Assembly (NCBI GenBank): GCA_902802575.1 | Contig: CADCMN010000005.1 | Location: 1-47,421, forward strand | Source of the DNA: an uncultured Eubacteriales bacterium | Lineage (GTDB): Bacteria > Bacillota > Clostridia > Christensenellales > CAG-138 | DNA: 47,421 bases | Reading direction: 5' to 3' | Shown: positions 41,268-47,421 of the stretch, in pieces | Numbering within the stretch: the stretch's first letter is position 1 | How the letters are laid out: every line of letters starts with the position of its first letter | Program-made: the position numbers and the translations under genes | Notes under the pieces: model-generated | What the model was told of the DNA's origin: nothing | Databases searched by the model: none | What the model saw: the letters and a program-made list of their open reading frames with translations, nothing else

Positions 41268-41583
41268 TGTTTCATCGCCTTTCTGACTGCATTTTGACTG
41301 CACGATCCATGAGAAAGCTACTGCACAGTATGTTCAGTCGTACAGTCTTGATAATGAGCCTGACAACATTGAGCCCGCGGACACTGTAACGATCGTGTGG
41401 TGGATTGAGGAAAACAGCATGAGCAAAGACACATCGTGAGTGTATGATAAAGCCGGAATGCGGCAGATGACGCAATCCGGTTTTTGTATTCAAAGCACCG
41501 GAGGGATGGCGTTTCGGGAGAAAACGTGATATGCTTATATAGATAACGGATAGAATTGTTTACGTAGAAAAGAGGTACCTTCA
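41268..41583 (+). other. Intergenic region with possible gene remnant
   Basis: 316 bases without an intact gene. Bases 41287-41439 are an open stretch of 50 codons with protein-like composition (DNEPDNIEPADTVTIVWW is part of it) but no start codon or SD, ending at TGA 41437-41439. A terminator follows at 41449-41485. An AT-rich stretch near 41530-41560 probably holds the DUF2130 gene promoter. GC content drops here relative to the upstream locus. Confidence 0.4.
41449..41485 (+). terminator. Rho-independent terminator
   Basis: CCGGAATGCG (41453-41462) pairs with CGCAATCCGG (41471-41480) with one mismatch over an 8-base loop, followed by TTTTT. It ends either the araC-type transcript or the gene remnant before it. 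Confidence 0.7.
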
Positions 41584-42957
41584 ATGCATGAGATCAAATG
41601 CCCTAACTGCGGCCAGGTTTTTCAGGTGGATGAGAGCGGGTACGCGCAGATCGTTCAGCAGATCAGAGACAGGGAATTCGCGCAGGAATTGGACCGGCGT
41701 GAGCAGGAACTGAAAAAAAGAGCGGAAAGCGACCTTATGGTCGTTCGTATGGAAGAGCAGAAATCGCGCATGGAGGAGCTCTCCAAAAGGGACGCTGCGC
41801 TTTCGGAGAAGGAGCGGCTCATTGAACAGCTTAAATCCCGGCTGGCAAACGGCGAGAACGAAAAGAAGCTTGCGGTTTCCGAAGCCGTGCAGGCTGCCGT
41901 CAAGGAGAATGATTCTGAGCTCGGGAAAAAGAATGAGGAACTGGCGAGCAGGGATCGGGAGATCGAGCGGCTGAAGGCGCAGATCGCGAATGCTGAGACC
42001 GAAAAGAAGCTTGCGGTTTCCGAAGCCGTGCAGGAAAAGGACAGAGCGCTTTCGGAGAAAGCGACGGAGATTACAGAGCTGAAAGGGCAGCTTTCCAGCA
42101 AGGAGACGGAAGGACAGCTCAAGGAAAAATCCCTGAAGGAGCAGTACGAGGAAAAGCTGAAGGCCAAAGACGAGCAGATTGAGTATTACAAGGATTTCAA
42201 GGCACGGCAGTCTACGAAGATGGTCGGCGAGAGTTTGGAGCAACACTGTCAGAACCAGTTCAACTCGGTTCGCATGGGCATGTTCCCGAAGGCTTATTTT
42301 GAAAAGGACAACGATGACCGCACCGGCAGCAAGGGCGATTTCATCTTCCGGGAATCGGATGATGGCGGGACAGAGTTCCTGTCCATCATGTTTGAAATGA
42401 AAAACGAGATGGATACTACTGCAACCAAGCATAAGAACGAGGACTTCTTCAAGGAACTCGACAAGGATCGCCGTGAAAAGGGCTGCGAATATGCCGTGCT
42501 GGTGTCGCTTCTTGAGATCGATAACGATCTGTACAACAACGGCATCGTGGACGTATCCTATCGCTACCCCAAAATGTACGTGATCCGTCCGCAGTTCTTT
42601 ATTCCCATGATCACACTGCTCAGAAATGCCGCGCTGAATTCCCTGCAGTACCAGAAGGAGCTGCAGGTGGTGAAGAACCAGCAGCTTGATCTCCTGCATT
42701 TCGAGGAGAACATGAAGGCCTTCAAAAGTGGTTTTGCAAGAAACTACGAGCTGGCTTCACGGAAATTCCAAGATGCCATTGATGATATTGACAAGACAAT
42801 AAAAGCTTTAGAGAAGATAAAGGCAGACCTGCTGTCCTCCGACAGAAACATGCGCCTTGCAAATGACAAGGCACAGGATTTGAGTATTAAAAGACTAACA
42901 AAGAACGCTCCTTCCGTAAAAGCAATGTTTGACGCATTGGCTTCTGAAGATAGGTAA
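41584..42957 (+). CDS. DUF2130 protein with coiled coil and nuclease-like domain
   Basis: 457 aa. A short zinc-finger-like start (CPNCGQVF) is followed by a long coiled coil (~25-205), then the DUF2130 core (~205-400). Known family work places DUF2130 in the PD-(D/E)XK nuclease-like superfamily; GDFIFRE and FEMKNE fit the Asp and Glu-x-Lys strands. A helical tail ends the protein. The coiled coil holds two copies of EKKLAVSEAVQ encoded by an identical 35-base repeat. Codon use and GC are lower than upstream. Function unknown; DNA processing is a guess from the fold. AGAGGT precedes ATG. Confidence 0.85.
   Translation: MHEIKCPNCGQVFQVDESGYAQIVQQIRDREFAQELDRREQELKKRAESDLMVVRMEEQKSRMEELSKRDAALSEKERLIEQLKSRLANGENEKKLAVSEAVQAAVKENDSELGKKNEELASRDREIERLKAQIANAETEKKLAVSEAVQEKDRALSEKATEITELKGQLSSKETEGQLKEKSLKEQYEEKLKAKDEQIEYYKDFKARQSTKMVGESLEQHCQNQFNSVRMGMFPKAYFEKDNDDRTGSKGDFIFRESDDGGTEFLSIMFEMKNEMDTTATKHKNEDFFKELDKDRREKGCEYAVLVSLLEIDNDLYNNGIVDVSYRYPKMYVIRPQFFIPMITLLRNAALNSLQYQKELQVVKNQQLDLLHFEENMKAFKSGFARNYELASRKFQDAIDDIDKTIKALEKIKADLLSSDRNMRLANDKAQDLSIKRLTKNAPSVKAMFDALASEDR
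41859..41893 (+). repeat. 35-base direct repeat in the DUF2130 gene, copy 1
   Basis: Identical to 42000-42034, 141 bases (47 codons) apart and in the same frame. It encodes EKKLAVSEAVQ in the coiled coil. The flanking bases diverge, so only this core has been kept or converted. Confidence 0.9.
42000..42034 (+). repeat. 35-base direct repeat in the DUF2130 gene, copy 2
   Basis: Second copy of the repeat at 41859-41893, exact over 35 bases. Recombination between the copies would remove 47 codons without breaking the frame. Confidence 0.9.
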
Positions 42958-43022
42958 GTCGAGAGGACCTGTTGCTATTGAATAACCATCCATGTCAAAA
43001 CGAGTGGACTAAGGAGGGACGT

Positions 43023-44753
43023 ATGGACATGACCTTTCGCGCTTTCATAAAGAAATACTGGCTGCAGGCGGCGGCCGTGCTCTGCAGCATGGCGGTTTTC
43101 CTGTTCTGGATCGCGTTGCGCGTCAACTGGGCGGGCATTTCCAAATTCCTGGGCGCGGATCACAACCCCAGCTTTCTTGTGATGAACCTGCCGCTCTTGA
43201 TCTCGATCCTCATGGGCGTGATCCTGCTGCTGACGATCCTGTCCTTCCTCTTTATCCGCGACAAAAAGAGAGGACCGTATATGGCGTCGCTGGCGTTCTC
43301 CGCCGTTTTCGCCATCGCCATCGGCATCGTGATCGCCAACGGCTCCAACGATTATATCCAGTTCATCCTACCCAAATTCCTCCGATCCGTGGGGGTGACC
43401 GCCGCGCTGATCCTTGTTTTCTGCCTGCTGTTTTTCCACGCGCCGAACAGGGGATGGAAGCTTGCGGCGAAGATCCTGTTCCTGTCGGCGCTGATCGCCG
43501 CCTGTGCCATCGTCGGCTACGGCCTTCGGCCATGCCGCTTCACGTACCGGCCGGTGGTCTACGCGGTGGAGGACGACTACCAGATCGTGTTTTCTACCAG
43601 CGACACCGCCATCGTCTGGGTGGAGGTCGGCCAGGAGAAGTACTACGATCTGTACGCGGGCAGCATGCGGTCCAAAGACCTGGTGCATAAGGTCACCGTG
43701 CCGCAGCGCGCCTTGGACGAGGCAAAGAGCTACAGGATCTGCGCCAAACAGATGATCTACCGGGGGCCCTTCGGCGGCTACACGGGCGAAACCTTCTCCG
43801 AGCAATACCCATTCATCCCGGTGAACACCGGGGACGGGATCTGTTATCTGGCCCTCCCGGACCTCCATGGCGCCGTGGATGGCGCGGTGAGCCTTGCCGA
43901 CCATGCTCGGCGGGAAAACACCCTTGACTTCATCGTGCTCCTGGGGGATCAGACCAGCATGGTCGATCGGTATGAGGACGCCCAGATCGCCAATGAGATC
44001 GCCTTCAAGATCACCGGCGGCATGATCCCGGTCATCTATACCCGGGGCAACCACGAGATCAAGGGCGAGTATGCTGAAGATCTGTACAAATACGTCGGCA
44101 GCAAGAACGGCAATTTCTATTACACCTTCCGGCTTTCGAACATATACGGCATCATGCTCGATTTGGGCGAGGATCACGACGACGACTGGTGGGAGTATTA
44201 TGAAACGGCCCAGTTTGACCTGTACCGGGAGGAGCAGACCCGCATGCTGGACGATATCATCGCCGCAGGAGAATACAAGGACGCCGCCTACACCATGGCC
44301 GTCTGCCACATCCCCATCCCCTTTGTGAACGCGCGCCACAACCACGAAGCGGTCAAGGCCGCCTGGACGGAGCGGCTCAACGAGATCGGCGTGGATATCC
44401 TCATCACCGGCCATCAGCATGATCTGTATCCGTTCCTGGAGGGGACCATCCCGCCCAACACGCAGCTGGTGTACAACAAGGACTTCTCCGGCACGGAGGG
44501 CAAGACCTACAATGGATACATGACGGACTATCACTTTAACGCTTTCATCTGCGGCAAGCGGGGGCTGACCCAGCACGACGAGGCGCCCGCCGGGAATACT
44601 ACCGATTACGTGGGGATGCTGGTGAACGTGGACCTGAATAGCGGCAGCCAGTCCTGCGTCTACATGAATTCCAAAGGAGACATCGTCCACGTGGTCAATC
44701 CCTTTGCTGACTATACCTACGGCACGGAACCCATCGTGACGACGCTGAAATAA
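43023..44753 (+). CDS. Membrane metallophosphoesterase
   Basis: 576 aa from ATG 43023, which has AAGGAGGG upstream; the frame is open 17 codons earlier. Five membrane helices lie in the first ~190 residues, followed by a beta-sandwich region like that of purple acid phosphatases (~200-280). The phosphoesterase domain has LPDLHG, LLGDQ, RGNHE, CHIPI and GHQHD, so all metal ligands are present. The catalytic domain is probably outside the membrane. The substrate is unknown. Base composition is closer to the upstream part of the window than to its AT-rich neighbour. Confidence 0.85.
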   Translation: MDMTFRAFIKKYWLQAAAVLCSMAVFLFWIALRVNWAGISKFLGADHNPSFLVMNLPLLISILMGVILLLTILSFLFIRDKKRGPYMASLAFSAVFAIAIGIVIANGSNDYIQFILPKFLRSVGVTAALILVFCLLFFHAPNRGWKLAAKILFLSALIAACAIVGYGLRPCRFTYRPVVYAVEDDYQIVFSTSDTAIVWVEVGQEKYYDLYAGSMRSKDLVHKVTVPQRALDEAKSYRICAKQMIYRGPFGGYTGETFSEQYPFIPVNTGDGICYLALPDLHGAVDGAVSLADHARRENTLDFIVLLGDQTSMVDRYEDAQIANEIAFKITGGMIPVIYTRGNHEIKGEYAEDLYKYVGSKNGNFYYTFRLSNIYGIMLDLGEDHDDDWWEYYETAQFDLYREEQTRMLDDIIAAGEYKDAAYTMAVCHIPIPFVNARHNHEAVKAAWTERLNEIGVDILITGHQHDLYPFLEGTIPPNTQLVYNKDFSGTEGKTYNGYMTDYHFNAFICGKRGLTQHDEAPAGNTTDYVGMLVNVDLNSGSQSCVYMNSKGDIVHVVNPFADYTYGTEPIVTTLK

Positions 44754-44795
44754 ACAGATATATCCGATTACAACCGCCGAACTCATCAGAATCCT

Positions 44796-44811
44796 TATTT
44801 TGATACGTCGA
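44796..44811 (+). repeat. 16-base direct repeat, copy 1
   Basis: TATTTTGATACGTCGA. In one frame it reads ILIRR followed by TAA, matching the residues at 122-126 of the pyrophosphatase-like protein downstream. It looks like the 3' end of a second, lost copy of that gene. Confidence 0.7.
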
Positions 44812-44840
44812 TAACTTCGGATTTGTGGGGGACCTTTGGC

Positions 44841-45260
44841 ATGGGAAAAGATCTGTCTAAAATGACATTGAAGGAGTTAGGCTATCACGAGGATTTTTGG
44901 AAAGCGCTAGATGAATTGGTAAGCAATTCAGAAATCGTGATCGACAGACCCAGGGGTTCTGCTCATCCCAGATTCCCAAACTTCATCTATAAAGTTGACT
45001 ATGGATATTTGAAAGATACCGCCTCAATGGATGGTGGAGGAATAGATGTATGGGTCGGAAGCGGTGATAAAAAGATCGACGCCATCATGTGTATCGTTGA
45101 TTTGATGAAGAGAGATTCAGAAATCAAAATACTGGTTGGTTGTACGGAAGAAGAAAAGCTGGAAGTATACAAAACCCATAATGAAACGCAGTATATGAAA
45201 GGTATTTTGATACGTCGACAAATCCCAGCTTGTCGGGACATCGCTACATCAGGATTTTGA
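44841..45260 (+). CDS. Inorganic pyrophosphatase-like protein
   Basis: 139 aa from ATG 44841, after GGGGGA. IDRPRGSAHPRFPNFIYKVD (35-54) and DGGGIDVWVG (64-73) match the soluble inorganic pyrophosphatase fold (substrate-binding Arg/Lys and metal Asp). It is shorter than the usual 165-180 aa enzymes, so activity is uncertain. The gene is distinctly AT-rich compared with both sides, which suggests acquisition. The repeat copy at 45203-45218 encodes ILIRR; the last 13 residues after it look like read-through into foreign sequence and share bases with the next gene. Confidence 0.75.
   Translation: MGKDLSKMTLKELGYHEDFWKALDELVSNSEIVIDRPRGSAHPRFPNFIYKVDYGYLKDTASMDGGGIDVWVGSGDKKIDAIMCIVDLMKRDSEIKILVGCTEEEKLEVYKTHNETQYMKGILIRRQIPACRDIATSGF
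45203..45218 (+). repeat. 16-base direct repeat, copy 2
   Basis: TATTTTGATACGTCGA, identical to 44796-44811 and 407 bases away, inside the 3' end of the pyrophosphatase-like gene in the ILIRR codons. The sequence after the two copies is unrelated. Confidence 0.85.
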
Positions 45261-45283
45261 CAAAAGAAAAACAGGAGGACCTT

Positions 45284-45940
45284 GTGAAAAAGGCATTCCG
45301 AATACTTTTGATACTGCTGGCGCTGATTATCATCGTAGTAGCCGGACTACTGGTCAGAACGAAGATCCGGACCGACAGGATCCTGAACGACTACGCCTCG
45401 ATCTACGATGCCGAAAAATACAGAACGCCGGTATACGCAGAGGGCGTGGAGGTAATCACCCAGGACGTGTCCTGCGGATACGCCTGCCTCGAGATGTTTT
45501 CCGCCTGGAACGGAGGGCATCTGACGGAGGAGGATCTGTATGCCGAATACGGCAAGGTCGTCACTTCGACCGGAGGCAGGTTCTGTGAGGAGATGAACAA
45601 GCGATTCCCGGAATATACCACGACCATGCACCGGTACATGACCAACACCGAACTCATCGACGCCGCGTATGAAAACCTGTCAAAGGGCATTCCTGTCCCC
45701 TTTGAGTGGGCGGCCAAATACGGCGACGTATGGACCCTCCACTATTCCCTGCTGACCGGAATGGATATCCCGAACGACAGGGTCACTGTATCAAATCCCT
45801 ATGGATATGTGGAGGAGATATCGGTAGAGGAGTTCCTGCGGCGCACAAGTTTTGAAGCCTATGAGGACATGCCATTCTATCTCCAACTGGCGTTTGCAGC
45901 CGGCGTGTTCGAGAAAAACACCTTATTTACCGTCCGATGA
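45284..45940 (+). CDS. C39-like cysteine peptidase, membrane anchored
   Basis: 218 aa from GTG 45284 with AGGAGG five bases upstream; the frame is open 18 codons earlier but that part overlaps the pyrophosphatase gene. An N-terminal helix (5-24) acts as anchor or signal. The peptidase C39-like domain shows Gln60 and Cys64 in QDVSCGYACLE, His153 in WTLHYSLLTG and Asn171 in VSNPYG. The likely site of action is outside the membrane; such proteins cleave peptides or act as papain-like hydrolases without a dedicated ABC transporter. No bacteriocin genes were seen beside it. Confidence 0.8.
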   Translation: MKKAFRILLILLALIIIVVAGLLVRTKIRTDRILNDYASIYDAEKYRTPVYAEGVEVITQDVSCGYACLEMFSAWNGGHLTEEDLYAEYGKVVTSTGGRFCEEMNKRFPEYTTTMHRYMTNTELIDAAYENLSKGIPVPFEWAAKYGDVWTLHYSLLTGMDIPNDRVTVSNPYGYVEEISVEEFLRRTSFEAYEDMPFYLQLAFAAGVFEKNTLFTVR

Positions 45941-46000
45941 CGGAGCAGAACAGGCTGTACTATCACCGGTAAATCTTGGCTTTCTACAGGAGGCAATACA

Positions 46001-46408
46001 ATGTCTATACTTGCTGCGTTCATGGTCCCGCACCCGCCCATGATCGTCCCGGAGATTGGGAAGGGAAGCGAGAAACAGGTCACAGATACGATTGTAGCGT
46101 ATGAGCGAGTCGCAGATGAAGTGGCCGCCCTGAAGCCGGATACGCTGATCATCACCAGTCCGCATGCCGTGATGTACGCGGATTACTTCCACATTTCCCC
46201 CGGAAAGGCTGCGGCAGGCTCCTTCCGGCAGTTCCGCGCGCCCGGCGTCCGCTTTTCGGAGCAGTACGATACGGAGCTGGTGAACCGCATCTGTGCACTG
46301 TCGGACGAGGCCGGTTTTCCTGCGGGGACGCTGGGGGAGAGGGAAGCGGCGCTCGATCACGGGACCATGGTCCCTCTGTGGTTCATCCGAAAGAAGTACT
46401 GCCCCTGA
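46001..46408 (+). pseudogene. AmmeMemoRadiSam protein, Memo (LigB-like) N-terminal fragment
   Basis: Codes for the first ~133 residues of a class III extradiol-dioxygenase-like (Memo) domain: FMVPHPPMIVPEIGKGSEKQ at the start, SPHAVMYADYF and LDHGTMVPLWFIRKKY. After that the frame runs into CP and a stop. The next frame resumes the same domain at LPLTDHYRLGQ. Relative to the family about 12 residues (a stretch like VRIGLSG) are missing at the joint, so a small out-of-frame deletion is likely, or an assembly error. SD AGGAGG precedes ATG. Confidence 0.75.
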
Positions 46409-47349
46409 CCGACCATTACCGCCTTGGGCAGATCATCGCCCGAGCTGCGGCAGATACCGGAACTCGGGCGGTCCTGATCGCCAGCGGGGACCTTTCCCAC
46501 AAACTCCAGGAATACGGGCCCTATGGGTTCGCCAAGGAAGGGCCTGAATACGACCGGAGGATCATGGACGTTTGTGGCCGGGCGGCCTTTGGCGAGCTGT
46601 TCGACTTTGACGAGACCTTCTGCGACAAGGCGGCGGAATGCGGCCACCGGTCCTTTGTGATCATGGCCGGGGCTTTGGACGGCATCAGCATAAAGGCCAC
46701 GGTCCTGTCCCATCAGGACGTGACCGGCGTGGGCTACGGGATCTGTACGTTCTATCCGGAGGGAACGGACCCGAATCGTCATTTTTTGAAAGCATATCAG
46801 GAAAAGGCGGAGCGAGAATGCCTCGAACAAGCGGAAAAGAGCGATCCGTACGTCAGGCTGGCGCGGGCTTCCGTAGAAAGTTGGGTCCGGCATCACGAGC
46901 GCATCTCCGTTCCCGAAGGGCTCCCGGAAGAAATTCTGACGCGGCGGGCAGGCGCGTTTGTCTCCCTGCACCGCCACGGGCGGCTGCGGGGCTGTATCGG
47001 GACGATCATGGCGACAGAGAAGAGCATCGCGGAGGAGATCGTCCAGAACGCCATCAGCGCCTGTTCCCGGGATCCCCGGTTTTCGCCGGTCACGGCGGAC
47101 GAGCTCAGCACCCTGGAGATCAGCGTGGATGTTCTTGGGGAGCTGGAGAGCATCGACTCCCCTGATGAGCTGGATGTGAAACGATACGGCGTGGTGGTCA
47201 GCCACGGGCGGAAGCGGGGGCTGTTGCTGCCGAATCTCGATGGCGTGGACACCGTGGAAGAACAGATCCGCATCGCCCGGCAGAAGGGCGGCATCCGCGA
47301 GGGAGAGCCGTACCGGCTTGAACGGTTCGAAGTGGTGCGGCATTTCTGA
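46378..47349 (+). CDS. AmmeMemoRadiSam protein, Memo C-terminus plus AMMECR1 domain
   Basis: 323 codons in the frame after the break. The ATG at 46378 lies in bases that belong to the preceding frame, so it is probably not the natural start. LPLTDHYRLG to about residue 130 complete the Memo-like domain (SGDLSHKLQEYGPYGF; HRSFVIMAGALDG). Residues ~150-323 are AMMECR1 (RAGAFVSLHRHGRLRGCIG, where the LRGCIG motif is the family hallmark). In many anaerobes the two domains form one protein encoded beside a radical SAM enzyme, as here. The joint function of the set is not established. Confidence 0.8.
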   Translation: MVHPKEVLPLTDHYRLGQIIARAAADTGTRAVLIASGDLSHKLQEYGPYGFAKEGPEYDRRIMDVCGRAAFGELFDFDETFCDKAAECGHRSFVIMAGALDGISIKATVLSHQDVTGVGYGICTFYPEGTDPNRHFLKAYQEKAERECLEQAEKSDPYVRLARASVESWVRHHERISVPEGLPEEILTRRAGAFVSLHRHGRLRGCIGTIMATEKSIAEEIVQNAISACSRDPRFSPVTADELSTLEISVDVLGELESIDSPDELDVKRYGVVVSHGRKRGLLLPNLDGVDTVEEQIRIARQKGGIREGEPYRLERFEVVRHF

Positions 47350-47361
47350 GGAGGACGGTCT

Positions 47362-47421
47362 ATGGCAACCTGCGGCGTTTGCTTCCGACATTGCACGATC
47401 CCGGAGGGGCAGCTGGGCTTC
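47362..47421 (+). CDS. amrS: AmmeMemoRadiSam radical SAM enzyme (N-terminal start only)
   Basis: Twenty codons reach the window edge. GAGGAGG seven bases upstream supports ATG 47362. The sequence CGVCFRHCTIPEGQLGF matches the amino terminus of AmrS-type radical SAM proteins, which begin with a CxxCxxxC-like zinc or cluster motif before the SAM-cluster domain. It directly follows the Memo-AMMECR1 gene, as in other AmmeMemoRadiSam loci. Confidence 0.75.
   Translation, partial: MATCGVCFRHCTIPEGQLGF

Overview
The window looks like chromosomal DNA of a strictly anaerobic, GC-rich member of the Bacillota (Clostridia-like, Gram-positive). The grounds are strong AGGAGG-type ribosome binding sites, a clostridial-style Rnf complex, System II (ResB/CcsA) cytochrome c maturation, a PssA/Psd phospholipid pair of the short Gram-positive type, and many intracellular glycoside hydrolases. 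No rRNA, tRNA, CRISPR array, integrase or transposase gene was seen. Species cannot be assigned from the sequence alone.

Bases 1-6421 (+) hold a redox operon: the end of an amine-oxidase-like flavoprotein, a second FAD oxidoreductase that appears frameshifted, a ferredoxin-NAD(P)H-reductase-like protein with a plant-type [2Fe-2S] domain, and a large iron-sulfur/GltD-like flavoprotein. Its substrate is unknown. A convergent DUF4003-type gene (6478-7470, -) separates it from the next block.

Bases 7733-16396 (+) are the most striking part: rnfC, an rnfD-rnfG fusion, rnfE, rnfA, and rnfB running with no stop codon into a membrane-anchored pentaheme nitrite reductase (nrfA), followed by resB and ccsA, which attach haem to c-type cytochromes. 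No nrfH (the usual quinol-oxidising partner of NrfA) is present. I infer a module that passes electrons from reduced ferredoxin through Rnf to NrfA on the outer face of the membrane. The resB-ccsA pair is bracketed by two diverged ~150-bp intergenic repeats.

Bases 16550-29213 (-) carry an MFS transporter, an ArsB/CitT-type permease and a GH3 glycosidase in one operon; psd and pssA; a patatin-like lipase; a YdcF-type lipoprotein; a metallophosphoesterase with a flavodoxin; and a phosphohexomutase with a small membrane protein. Bases 29410-31552 (+) carry an SDR epimerase, a nitroreductase and a Nudix hydrolase, expressed from a near-consensus promoter.

Bases 31772-41267 are a glycoside-use locus: a GPH transporter, GH2, a TIM-barrel isomerase, GH78 alpha-L-rhamnosidase and GH1 beta-glucosidase in one minus-strand operon, divergent from an AraC-type regulator. 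The enzymes lack signal peptides, so rhamnose-containing plant glycosides are probably imported and taken apart in the cytoplasm.

Bases 41584-47421 (+) are a patchwork of visibly lower GC: a DUF2130 protein, a membrane metallophosphoesterase, an AT-rich pyrophosphatase-like gene with 16-bp direct repeats, a C39-like cysteine peptidase, a frame-broken Memo-AMMECR1 gene, and the start of the radical SAM gene of the AmmeMemoRadiSam set.
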